This document shows positions 24,598 through 32,367 of a DNA stretch of 64,000 bases, one piece after another (the first letter of the stretch is position 1; the number at the start of each line of letters is the position of its first letter). The DNA comes from CAZIRF01 sp964541755 (GTDB taxonomy: Bacteria; Spirochaetota; Spirochaetia; Treponematales; Breznakiellaceae), in assembly GCA_964541755.1 (NCBI GenBank), contig CAZIRF010000004.1:62001-126000 (forward strand), in the 5' to 3' direction. The notes beneath the pieces are model-generated. The model ran no database searches. It worked only from the letters and a program-made list of their open reading frames with translations, and was not told where the DNA came from. The position numbers and the translations under genes were made by a program.

Positions 24598-25440
24598 ATG
24601 CATCAAGTCGCGAGCCCTCGCAGACTGCTCTTCCTCTCGCTCTCCATATACCTCTTCGCAAGCGGGAGCCTCGCTTCAGTTACCGGCCTCGAAGTCCTCG
24701 CCTTTGAATACCCGCCCATCTACCACGCGGGGGAACCGGCAGGCCTCGCCTGCGAGCTGGCCACTGCGGCCTTCGCCGCAGCAGATATCGCCGTAAGCTT
24801 TCGCTTCCTGCCGGTAAACCGCATGATTCAAAGCCTCGCCCGCGGCGAGGCCGTCTGCGCCCTGGGGGGAGCCGTCCTCTTCAAGGAAGAAGCGGTTGCC
24901 AGTCGCGTACGGGTATCCAAACCACTCCACTATGTACTGCAGGTATTCCTCTACGATGTGCGAGATTTTTCACAGGGCCTCGAATGGAGCAGCCCCGAAG
25001 ATCTTGCGAACTACCGCATAGGGGTCCTCGAGGGAAGCGGCATCCACCGCTTTTTACGTGATTACGGCCCCCTCTCCTTCGAATTGAACAGCATTCACAG
25101 CGGGAGCGCCCGTCAATTACAGGCCGGACGCGTGGACCTCTGGGCCATCGTGGACCTTACCGGCCGCATGTACATGGAAGAAATCTTCCCCGAAGAAGCC
25201 GCCAACTACGGCACGAGCAGACACTATGAACGGGGGGATGTTTCGGTGGTTTTTTCACGGGAGAGAGACCCCTGGCAGGTATTAGAAGGGGCCTTCTTGG
25301 CAGGATTGGCAGAGATAAAAAGAAACGGAACCTACGAAAAAATATTCGACGCCTATTACGACGGGGACATCCCCCCGCAGGCCATGAGCGACGACATGCG
25401 TCTCACAATCCACGAAAGGACATCTCCGCAGGGCAACTGA
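24598..25440 (+). CDS. Periplasmic solute-binding protein, SBP_bac_3 family
   Basis: 280 residues from the ATG at 24598, five bases after GGAGG. A signal peptide (about 1-30, RRLLFLSLSIYLFASGSLAS) precedes a type-3 solute-binding fold: LEVLAFEYPPIYH, RFLPVNRMIQSLARGEAVCALGG, and YRIGVLEGSGIHRFL. Proteins of this kind bind amino acids or similar small molecules, but no ABC permease genes are adjacent, so it may serve a distant transporter or a sensor. The gene is solitary and ends convergently 20 bases from the sigma-factor gene. Confidence 0.82.
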   Translation: MHQVASPRRLLFLSLSIYLFASGSLASVTGLEVLAFEYPPIYHAGEPAGLACELATAAFAAADIAVSFRFLPVNRMIQSLARGEAVCALGGAVLFKEEAVASRVRVSKPLHYVLQVFLYDVRDFSQGLEWSSPEDLANYRIGVLEGSGIHRFLRDYGPLSFELNSIHSGSARQLQAGRVDLWAIVDLTGRMYMEEIFPEEAANYGTSRHYERGDVSVVFSRERDPWQVLEGAFLAGLAEIKRNGTYEKIFDAYYDGDIPPQAMSDDMRLTIHERTSPQGN

Positions 25441-25460
25441 GCGGGCTTTCGTAGCGATCC

Positions 25461-26339
25461 TTACGCCACGTAACTCTCGAGAAGCTGGCGGCGCGAGGGC
25501 TGCTGCAGGCGCTCGATGGCCTTCTTCTCGATCTGGCGAATGCGCTCCTTGGTAAGATTGAAGCGATCTCCAATCTCCTTGAGGGACATGGGGGCCTCGC
25601 CGCCCAGACCAAAGCGGTAGCTGAGTATCTGCGCTTCCTTCTCGCTCAAGGTCGCAAGGGCTGCGGCGACATCGTTCTTGAGGGCTCCCTCGAGGGCGGC
25701 GTCTTCCGGTGCACTGTAGGCATTGTCTTCAAGGAAGTCTCCCAGACTCGAGGAATCGCGGTCGCTGTAGACCGGGCTGTCGAGCGAAACGAGGTCCCGG
25801 CTGATGCTCGTGAGTTCGGCAACGAGGCCGGCATCCATGTTGAGCATACGGGCGATCTCGGCAATTTCGGCCTCTTCGCCCTGCCCGCCGGGGACGAGCT
25901 TGCGCGCCTTCTCGATCTGGACGAGCTCGTTGGCACGGTTGAGCGGCAGGCGAATCATGCGGGACTTCTCGCAGACGGCCTTGAGGATAGCCTGGCGAAT
26001 CCACCACACGGCGTAGGAAATGAAGTGATAGCCCTTGTCCACGTCGAAGCGCTCGACCGCATTCAAAAGCCCGATATTCCCCTCGCTGATCAAATCGGAC
26101 AGGGGCAAGCCCTGGTTCTGGTACTTCTTCGCGATATTGACCACAAAGCGCAGATTCGCGTTCGCAAGCTTCTCGCGGGCAATCTTCTCACCGTCGCGGG
26201 CGCGTCGTGCGAGGTCTTCTTCCTCTTCGCGGGTCAAGAGCGGGATACGATTGATTTCCTTGAGATACATCGAGAGGACATTTTCGTCCCTCGCGGCGGA
26301 ACCATGCTTTGATGCGATCCGTCTGTCGACTGTATTCAT
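25461..26339 (-). CDS. Sigma-70 family RNA polymerase sigma factor (RpoD/RpoS-like, short form)
   Basis: 292 residues from the ATG at 26339 with a perfect AGGAGGT site five bases upstream. Region 1.1 is missing. Region 1.2/2 is clear (SMYLKEINRIPLLTREEEEDLA; ANANLRFVVNIAKKYQNQGL; GNIGLLNAVERFDVDKGYHF; YAVWWIRQAILKAV). Region 3 is about 150-190, and region 4.2 has the HTH SLKEIGDRFNLTKERIRQIE. Length and lack of 1.1 fit a group 2 (RpoS-like) factor rather than the primary sigma. Directly upstream is a near-ideal sigma-54 promoter, giving a leader of about 18 bases. This suggests control by RpoN and an enhancer-binding protein. Whether it is a true RpoS orthologue needs phylogeny. Confidence 0.92.
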   Translation of the reverse strand: MNTVDRRIASKHGSAARDENVLSMYLKEINRIPLLTREEEEDLARRARDGEKIAREKLANANLRFVVNIAKKYQNQGLPLSDLISEGNIGLLNAVERFDVDKGYHFISYAVWWIRQAILKAVCEKSRMIRLPLNRANELVQIEKARKLVPGGQGEEAEIAEIARMLNMDAGLVAELTSISRDLVSLDSPVYSDRDSSSLGDFLEDNAYSAPEDAALEGALKNDVAAALATLSEKEAQILSYRFGLGGEAPMSLKEIGDRFNLTKERIRQIEKKAIERLQQPSRRQLLESYVA

Positions 26340-26366
26340 CCGATACCTCCTGGTATGCCTTACATA

Positions 26367-26384
26367 AAGCAAAAAGCGTGCCAA
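26367..26384 (-). promoter_or_regulatory. Sigma-54 (-24/-12) promoter of the sigma-factor gene
   Basis: Reading the minus strand, TTGGCACG, four bases, then TTGCT matches the consensus YTGGCACGnnnnTTGCW at every fixed position. The GG and GC dinucleotides are properly spaced. Predicted transcription would begin near 26357, six bases before the AGGAGG site of the sigma-factor gene. Confidence 0.82.
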
Positions 26385-26426
26385 GAGGAACCAACAGGGC
26401 GCATACGAGAAGGAAAAGCGGGCGCC

Positions 26427-26469
26427 AACTATCAGTATAAATTCTTATTTCCTTTTAATACTGATAGTT
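26427..26469. repeat. Inverted repeat AACTATCAGTAT / ATACTGATAGTT upstream of the sigma-54 promoter
   Basis: Perfect 12-bp arms flank a 19-nt AT-rich spacer. The centre lies about 78 bp upstream of the -12 element, a distance typical of enhancer-binding-protein sites at sigma-54 promoters. The same word occurs singly at several other loci, so it may instead be a dispersed repeat. The remaining bases up to 26677 show no gene; the short inverted repeat GGGTCA-AAA-TGACCC lies just before the TPR gene end. Confidence 0.6.
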
Positions 26470-26677
26470 ACACCCGAACAAGAATTAAATTGGCAGCGCA
26501 GCTCCCGGCCCCGGCAGGAGCATTCAAGGGGCTGTTGGGCGGGGGTAGGCGAAGGGAATCCGCGCAGAATCGGGTTTTTTTGACACAGACGCCGCGAAAG
26601 CCCCGCAGAACGGGCCAAAATGACACAGGCGGCACAAATTCCTCCATACCGGGTCAAAATGACCCTCTTGGGCCGAT

Positions 26678-27289
26678 TCAGCGCCCGAAAAGGACGGTAA
26701 TCACGTTCCCTTCGCGCGAGGAGACCCGATTGCGCGGCGAATTCGCGCGCGAGGCAGGGCGCGCCAGGCCCGAAAAGAGGGGGGCCAGGGGGTTTGCCGC
26801 GCTAAAGAGGGCCCTCTTGGCGTCGGTGCTCATGCGCTCGAGGCGGCGCGAGAGGGCCAGGGGTTTGTAGGCCGTAAGGAGCAGACCCTCGACCGCGTCG
26901 CGTTCGGCCCGGGAGGTAAAGCGACCGGAGGGGCGGGCTTCAAGGAAGCGAGCAAGCTGAATGCTGCGAAAGGCCTGCCAGTCGTCGAGTTCGGTACAGG
27001 CGCAGCGCGGCATGCCATACTCGTTCACGAGCCGCTCGTGGATGCGGCGAACCGGGAGGCGGGCGCTCAGACAGCGGGCCTGCTGCCAGCAGCGCACGGC
27101 CAGACTGCGCTGTCCCGCGCGGTACAGGGAAATTCCCAGCCAGTACAAGCTGCGGGCCCGCTCGCTGGCGGGCGCTTCTTCCGCGCAGTCCACACAGGCG
27201 GTAAACGCCCGAATGGCCCGCTCGGTCTGATGCAGGCGAAGAAATCGTTGCCCAGCACGGTAATGTCTCTCATAGGCTGCGGGATTCAT
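26678..27289 (-). CDS. TPR-like hypothetical protein
   Basis: 203 residues from the ATG at 27289 (MNPAAYERHYRAGQRFLRLH). About three helical repeats of TPR type are visible between 6 and 100 (ERAIRAFTACVDCAEE, ARSLYWLGISLYRAGQRSLAVRCWQQAR). The C-terminal half is Arg/Ala-rich and ends SREGNVITVLFGR. There is no signal peptide. The family is not recognised. It lies between the sigma-factor gene and a surface-repeat protein, all on the minus strand, with about 60 bases to the latter. The longer upstream frame has no TPR character. It may be an adaptor for neighbouring regulators, but this is only a guess. Confidence 0.68.
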   Translation of the reverse strand: MNPAAYERHYRAGQRFLRLHQTERAIRAFTACVDCAEEAPASERARSLYWLGISLYRAGQRSLAVRCWQQARCLSARLPVRRIHERLVNEYGMPRCACTELDDWQAFRSIQLARFLEARPSGRFTSRAERDAVEGLLLTAYKPLALSRRLERMSTDAKRALFSAANPLAPLFSGLARPASRANSPRNRVSSREGNVITVLFGR

Positions 27290-27350
27290 CACAGTTGTAA
27301 AGTACTCAAAGTGCCGGCCGAAAGCAACCGGAAAGAAGCCGGGGCCGGGC

Positions 27351-28658
27351 CTAAAGGCGAAGCCCCGCATAGATCCTGGGATAGACTTCCACAGAAACCT
27401 CCCCTGCCCCCAGAACCCAGGGTTCGGATCCCCAGAGCCCCTGTCGCAGGTATTCGGGCATGGCGTTCGAACCGGGAAGGCGAATATCTGCTTTGATGCC
27501 GATGTAGGGAACGGGGCCCAAAGACAGATCGCCATTGATGGCCACCCGCAGACTCATGAAGGCGGCGTTCCAGACATAGTCGGCAAAGGTATCGACCCCG
27601 CTGGGAAAGCCCAGGAACACGCCACTGCCATCGAAGGCATTCTCGAGGCAGAGCTCGCCGTCCAGCCAGAAGCCTTCAAAGGGCAGGCGCAGCCCCACGC
27701 CGAAGCCGGTCGTGAAGGTATCCTCGAGCGTGCCGGATAAAACCTCGATGGGGACGCCGGCATAGACGAGGGTGTAGAGCTTGTCGGTGCCCGACTTCCA
27801 GCTGGCGTAGAGAGACTGGCCCGCCCACTGGTAATCGACGGAAATATCGTTGAAACCGTTCCCTATGATATTGATCAAGCCTATCGCGAAACCGTCGAGC
27901 TCATCGACGATATTGATTGGAGCCAGGAGCAGCCCCTTTGCCTTGCCGCTGATATTGAAGACCCCGGCAAGCGCCACCCCCTCGAGTTCGCCGTTGATGT
28001 TGAAGACACCCCCAAGCTGGACGCCCCGGACATAGTTCCCGATATTGAAGACCCCGGCCGCCTGGACATCGCTTTGGTCATCACTGATATTAAAGACCCC
28101 CGAAGCCTGCACATCGCTGCCTTCGTCCGAGAGATTGAAGATCGCGGCGAGCTGCAAAAACGTGTGCCGGCCCGATATATTGAAAATACTGGAAACCTGT
28201 ATGAAGTCCAGGGGGGCGGCGATACTGCCGATCACCCCCAGGTGAAGGGTCGAGTTCCACTCCCCGAAGGGAAACGAGAGGCCGGGCACGGCCGAAATTG
28301 ACAGTGGGGTAAAGTACGCGGGAGTGCCATCTGCAGGCTCCGCGCTGTTCGGGTCGCCCCCCTCGCCGTCATCGGCACTCGGGCTTTCTACGCATGCCGA
28401 ATCTCCCGTTGAAGAGCCCGCCTCTTCAGAGCCCGCCTCTTCAGCAGCGTCATCGGCGGCGCGGTCCTCTTGCGCGGGGGAGGCACGGCGGCGGGCCTCC
28501 TCGAGGACGCGGTCTTCATCGATGTCAAAGGTGCTGTCGGCGCCAGCGTTGCTGTCGGCGATCGCGCCGGCGGCGGGATTGGCGGGAGGCTCCTCTGCAA
28601 AGAGAAGCGCAGGGCTTGCTATCAGCATAAATACGGTAACAACTATTGATCGTTTCAT
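27351..28658 (-). CDS. Exported surface-repeat protein (GVFNIS repeats)
   Basis: 435 residues from the ATG at 28658. A signal peptide (MKRSIVVTVFMLIASPALLFA) precedes an acidic low-complexity region (about 25-115). A run of seven or eight short repeats follows (about 150-270) with the pattern xxGVFNISxxxxxVQxA: SSIFNISGRH, AAIFNLSDEG, SGVFNISDDQ, AGVFNIGNYV, GGVFNINGEL, AGVFNISGKA. Such repeats form a beta-solenoid and resemble the LA_2272 surface-repeat proteins of spirochaetes. The last 150 residues look like outer-membrane beta-strands and end in a Leu-rich strand. The likely location is the outer membrane or cell surface. Confidence 0.78.
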   Translation of the reverse strand: MKRSIVVTVFMLIASPALLFAEEPPANPAAGAIADSNAGADSTFDIDEDRVLEEARRRASPAQEDRAADDAAEEAGSEEAGSSTGDSACVESPSADDGEGGDPNSAEPADGTPAYFTPLSISAVPGLSFPFGEWNSTLHLGVIGSIAAPLDFIQVSSIFNISGRHTFLQLAAIFNLSDEGSDVQASGVFNISDDQSDVQAAGVFNIGNYVRGVQLGGVFNINGELEGVALAGVFNISGKAKGLLLAPINIVDELDGFAIGLINIIGNGFNDISVDYQWAGQSLYASWKSGTDKLYTLVYAGVPIEVLSGTLEDTFTTGFGVGLRLPFEGFWLDGELCLENAFDGSGVFLGFPSGVDTFADYVWNAAFMSLRVAINGDLSLGPVPYIGIKADIRLPGSNAMPEYLRQGLWGSEPWVLGAGEVSVEVYPRIYAGLRL

Positions 28659-28882
28659 GAATACTCCGGTTTTGTCTCTGTTGACGAGCGCCGAGCAAGC
28701 TTGGCGTTCGGTCGCCGTGCGACCTGTGTGCTCGTCCACCCTGCGGTGGGGGCGATCACAGGGGGCCTGTGCAGGAGAATCTATCGCATACAGTGGATAA
28801 TGTCAGGATGTGCGGATTATTTGTCGGAAAGAGTCTTGGGGGGCTTCAAAGACAGGTGGGAAAAACGATCCGGGCCCGAAAA

Positions 28883-29350
28883 TCAGGGCTTGAAGGAGTC
28901 GAGTATGGCCTCGGTTTCCGAACAGTCTGCACACATGAGCTCATCCATGCGGCGAAGGCGCCGCGAGAGATCGCGCGCCAGGTTCATCACCACGAGGGCG
29001 AATATCTTGGTGTCCTTCTTGTAGATCTCGTGGAGGGCCCGGTTGGAAATGGTCGCCACACGCACGGGACGAAGGGCCTTTATGGTCGCTATGGAGGGCA
29101 TGACATCCAGGACTTCCATCTCGCCGAAGAATTCACCCTCGCAGATTTCGTTGATGACTATACCGCGGCGCAAAACCTGGATGCTCCCCTCGAGGATGAA
29201 TCGAATACGATCGTTCCGTTCACCCTCGACAATAATGGTCTCCCCGGTTGAATAGCCTTCCTGTCCCATAAGTGAATGGACGAATTTGATATCGTCCGGG
29301 AGGAGCCCTCCAAAGAGGGAATATTTTTGAAGCGCTGTCGAATCGACCAT
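28883..29350 (-). CDS. Cyclic-nucleotide-binding-domain protein (lacks phosphate-binding Arg)
   Basis: 155 residues, essentially one cNMP-binding beta-barrel: LFGGLLPDDIKFVHSLM, GETIIVEGERNDRIRFILEGSIQVL, and the phosphate cassette GEFFGEMEVLDVMPSIATI. The Glu of the cassette is present, but the Arg that binds the cyclic phosphate in CAP-type domains is replaced (PSIAT instead of PRxAT). cAMP binding is therefore doubtful. There is no HTH, so it is not a CRP-type transcription factor. It could sense another ligand or mediate protein contacts. A class III cyclase is encoded 24 kb away in this window. It is divergent from the glycosyltransferase over 280 bases. Confidence 0.87.
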   Translation of the reverse strand: MVDSTALQKYSLFGGLLPDDIKFVHSLMGQEGYSTGETIIVEGERNDRIRFILEGSIQVLRRGIVINEICEGEFFGEMEVLDVMPSIATIKALRPVRVATISNRALHEIYKKDTKIFALVVMNLARDLSRRLRRMDELMCADCSETEAILDSFKP

Positions 29351-29630
29351 GATGACTACCCTGGAAACGTATTGATATACAGAAACAAAGCCCCGAGGGG
29401 CACTGTTCCAACTCTACCATGATTATCGGCACAAACAAAGAAAATTTTTAACATACAACAAAAGCCTTCAAAATGTCGAAAATACGCATGGCCTTCATCG
29501 GGAAAACGCTGCTTTGACTCGACGAAGCATGTGGTATTGGCTATTATTGCGATATTGTCATAGCGAACAGCGCAATCGCCGGATTCCCGGGGCTGCACGT
29601 TCAAAGACGGTCCATACAAGGAAAAATGAC

Positions 29631-30827
29631 ATGAAAATTGCACTCTTTTCCGACAGTTTCCTGCCCCAGATAAACGGGGTCGTCACCGCGACCATCACGC
29701 TTGCAAAAGAGCTTACCCGGCGCGGGCACGAGGTCCACGTACTCGCCCCGGAGTACAAGGAATTCCAGGGTGACAGCAAATTACCCTTCCCGGTCAAGCG
29801 CTTCGCCGCCTTTCCCGCCTTTTTCTACGAGGACTTCAAGTGGGCCGTGAGCCCGAATCCGGCTGTGAATGCCTACATTCACAAGCACGCCTTCGACATC
29901 ATCCACTTCCAAACCCCCATGGCCCTGGGTTTCCAATCCATACTTATTGGAAAATTCCTCAAGAAGCCCATCGTGGGAACCTTCCACACCTTCTTCGCGG
30001 ACCCCGACTACCTCAAGCACATCAAGATGGACAACAAATTCGTCGAGCGCTTCGGGTGGTTCTACTCGAACCAGCACTACAACCGCTGCGACGTCGTCAC
30101 CGTCCCCTCCAAACAGACCGGGGTCGAACTGCGCGAACACGGGTGCAAACCACCCATACACTACATTTCCAACGGTATTGATCTCTCCCAATTCGACAAC
30201 AGCAAGGCCGAGGACGTACGAAAGACCTACGGATTCAAGGAAGGGGACATCGTTTTCCTCTTTGTGGGGCGGCTCGCTCATGAAAAGAATATGGGTACGC
30301 TGATACGCGACTTTGCCCATGCCGCCAACGCGAATCCCCGCCTCAAGCTCCTGGTCGTCGGAGGCGGTCCACAGGAAGAAGAATACCGCGCCCTCGCCGG
30401 CGAATGCGACAAGAACGGGGCCATTACCTTTACCGGGCGCATTGAGCACGACGACCTCGTAGTCTCGGGCATCTTCGGGGCCTGCCAGTACTTTGTCACC
30501 CTCTCCCGCACCGAAAACCAGCCGGTTACCATACTCGAAGCCCAAGCGAACGGGCTCATTCCCGTCTGTCTGCCGGTCAAGGGGCTCAAGAGCATGATCG
30601 AACACGGCAAGACCGGTTACTTTCTCGCCGGAGAGAGCCCCGAGGAATTCACCACGGGTATTGAGGCACTCTTGGGCGACGAAGCCCTCCTTGAGACCCT
30701 GCGCCGGGAAATCAAGACCTTCATCGACGGACAGTCCATAGCGAGCATCGTCCTCGAGTGGGAGGCCCTTTACCGCGAACTCATCGAACAGAAGGCACAT
30801 AAAACCAAAGCGAAAGGATCAGACTGA
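29631..30827 (+). CDS. GT4-family glycosyltransferase
   Basis: 398 residues from the ATG at 29631, nine bases after AAGGA. The GT-B fold is clear. N-terminal MKIALFSDSFLPQINGVVTA, the HTFFADP loop and VVTVPSKQTG lead into the C-terminal IVFLFVGRLAHEKNMGTLI and the donor-binding motif SRTENQPVTILEAQANGLIPV (EX7E-type, here E-N-Q...E). Close relatives by layout transfer glucose, galactose or mannose to diacylglycerol or lipid carriers, so membrane glycolipid synthesis is plausible. The stop overlaps the uxaC ATG (TGATG), an unexpected coupling of an envelope enzyme with hexuronate catabolism. Confidence 0.87.
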   Translation: MKIALFSDSFLPQINGVVTATITLAKELTRRGHEVHVLAPEYKEFQGDSKLPFPVKRFAAFPAFFYEDFKWAVSPNPAVNAYIHKHAFDIIHFQTPMALGFQSILIGKFLKKPIVGTFHTFFADPDYLKHIKMDNKFVERFGWFYSNQHYNRCDVVTVPSKQTGVELREHGCKPPIHYISNGIDLSQFDNSKAEDVRKTYGFKEGDIVFLFVGRLAHEKNMGTLIRDFAHAANANPRLKLLVVGGGPQEEEYRALAGECDKNGAITFTGRIEHDDLVVSGIFGACQYFVTLSRTENQPVTILEAQANGLIPVCLPVKGLKSMIEHGKTGYFLAGESPEEFTTGIEALLGDEALLETLRREIKTFIDGQSIASIVLEWEALYRELIEQKAHKTKAKGSD

Positions 30828-32266
30828 TGCGCCCCTTCATGAATGACGACTTCCTCCTGTCCAACGGGACCGCCCGCCGTCTCTATCACGAGCACGCTGC
30901 GACGCAGCCCATTTTTGACTACCACTGCCACCTCTCGCCCAAGAAGATTGCGCAGAACGCCCGCTTCCAGACCATTACCGATGTCTGGCTGGGCGGCGAC
31001 CACTACAAGTGGCGGGCCATGCGCGCAATGGGGCACCCGGAGGTCCTTGTCACCGGGAATGGCGACCCCAAAGACAAGTTCATGGCCTGGGCGGCCACGG
31101 TCGAGCGCCTGATTGGCAATCCTCTCTACCACTGGACCCACCTTGAGTTGCAGCGTTGTTTCGGCATACAAGAGCCGCTCACGACCCGCAGTGCAGCGGC
31201 TGTCTGGGAGGCAACGAACGAGCGCCTCAAGGACGAGGCACTCTCGGTCAAGGGCATACTCGAACGCTTCAAGGTCTACGCCATCGGCACGACCGACGAC
31301 CCGATAGACGATCTTTCATACCATCGAGCCCTCTGTGACGGGACAGCCCCCATCGGGCGCATTGACACGAAGGTCCTTCCCTCATTCCGGCCCGACCGCG
31401 CCTTCAAGATCGAGGCCGATGACTTTGCTCCCTATATCAAGAGCCTGGAAGCGGCGAGCGGTATGAGCATAAAAAACCTGGCCGATCTCAAGGAGGCCCT
31501 GGACCGACGTCTGGATTTCTTTGCGACAGCCGGCTGTGTGGTGAGCGACCACGGCCTGGAGTACGCCCCGTACGCCCGCCTGCCCGCCGCAGAGCTCGAC
31601 GCCCTCCTTGGCCAGCGGCTGTCCGGCAAACGCCCCGCAAGCGGGGTAAGCGCCCTCGAAGCCGAGGCCTTCCGCACCGAGCTCCTCGTGCACCTGGCCG
31701 GGAGCTACGCCCGCCACGGCATGGCCATGCAGCTCCACGTCGCGGCCATTCGCAACAACAACAGCCGCATGTTCGCCCGTATCGGGGCCGACTCAGGCTA
31801 CGACGCCTCGCACGACCTGCCGGAGGCCGCCAAATTGAGCGCCCTTCTCGATGCGATGGACCGTGCGGCGCCCCTGCCCAAGACCATCCTCTACTCGCTC
31901 AACCCCGCCGACTACTATTCACTGACCACCCTCGCAGGCTGCCATCAGGGGGGACGGAATTCTGCTGATAGCGCCATCCCCTCGCGCACGCAGCTGGGGT
32001 CGGCCTGGTGGTTCCTCGACCACCGCGACGGTATGGAAGAGCAGCTGCGCATCCTCGCGAGCACCGGGGCCCTGGCCAACTTTGTGGGCATGCTCACCGA
32101 TTCGCGCAGCTTCCTGTCCTACCCGCGCCACGAGTACTTCCGGCGTATCCTGTGCAATCTGGTGGGGACCTGGGTTGAGAACGGAGAGTTCCCCGACGAC
32201 CAGGCCCTCTTGGGCGAGATCGTCGAGGGGATTGCCTTTAAAAATGCAGTCCGCTATTTCCAATAG
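30827..32266 (+). CDS. uxaC: UxaC, glucuronate/galacturonate isomerase
   Basis: 479 residues, a normal length. Metal and substrate motifs include FDYHCHLSPKKIAQN (residues 25-40), IGTTDDPIDDLSYH, QLHVAAIRNNNSRMF, and GSAWWFLDHRDGMEEQL with TDSRSFLSYPRHEYFRRILC. The enzyme converts D-glucuronate to fructuronate, or galacturonate to tagaturonate, the first step toward KDG. The reductase and dehydratase steps (uxuB/uxuA or uxaB/uxaA) are not in the window. Relative to common UxaC there is a small insertion (GGRNSADSAIPSRTQ) before the WW motif. It is coupled to the upstream glycosyltransferase. Confidence 0.95.
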   Translation: MRPFMNDDFLLSNGTARRLYHEHAATQPIFDYHCHLSPKKIAQNARFQTITDVWLGGDHYKWRAMRAMGHPEVLVTGNGDPKDKFMAWAATVERLIGNPLYHWTHLELQRCFGIQEPLTTRSAAAVWEATNERLKDEALSVKGILERFKVYAIGTTDDPIDDLSYHRALCDGTAPIGRIDTKVLPSFRPDRAFKIEADDFAPYIKSLEAASGMSIKNLADLKEALDRRLDFFATAGCVVSDHGLEYAPYARLPAAELDALLGQRLSGKRPASGVSALEAEAFRTELLVHLAGSYARHGMAMQLHVAAIRNNNSRMFARIGADSGYDASHDLPEAAKLSALLDAMDRAAPLPKTILYSLNPADYYSLTTLAGCHQGGRNSADSAIPSRTQLGSAWWFLDHRDGMEEQLRILASTGALANFVGMLTDSRSFLSYPRHEYFRRILCNLVGTWVENGEFPDDQALLGEIVEGIAFKNAVRYFQ

Positions 32267-32279
32267 AGCCTTTTTGTAA

Positions 32280-32358
32280 TTGGCGCCACCACCCTTGGCG
32301 CCGCCACTCTTGGCGCCGCCACCCTTGGCGCCGCCACCCTTGGCGCCGCCACCCTTGG
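32280..32358. repeat. 15-bp tandem array TTGGCGCCGCCACCC
   Basis: Five consecutive 15-bp units (plus a partial one) fill the gap between the convergent uxaC and aldolase genes. Each unit contains the palindromic core TGGCGCCGCCA. The same core is arrayed with different spacers at 34644-34700 and inside iorB near 39265-39292. Confidence 0.85.
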
Positions 32359-32367
32359 ATGGCGCTG

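Noticed and set aside
32280..32358. CRISPR array
   Set aside because: The units are directly adjacent 15-mers with no unique spacers, and no cas genes are nearby.
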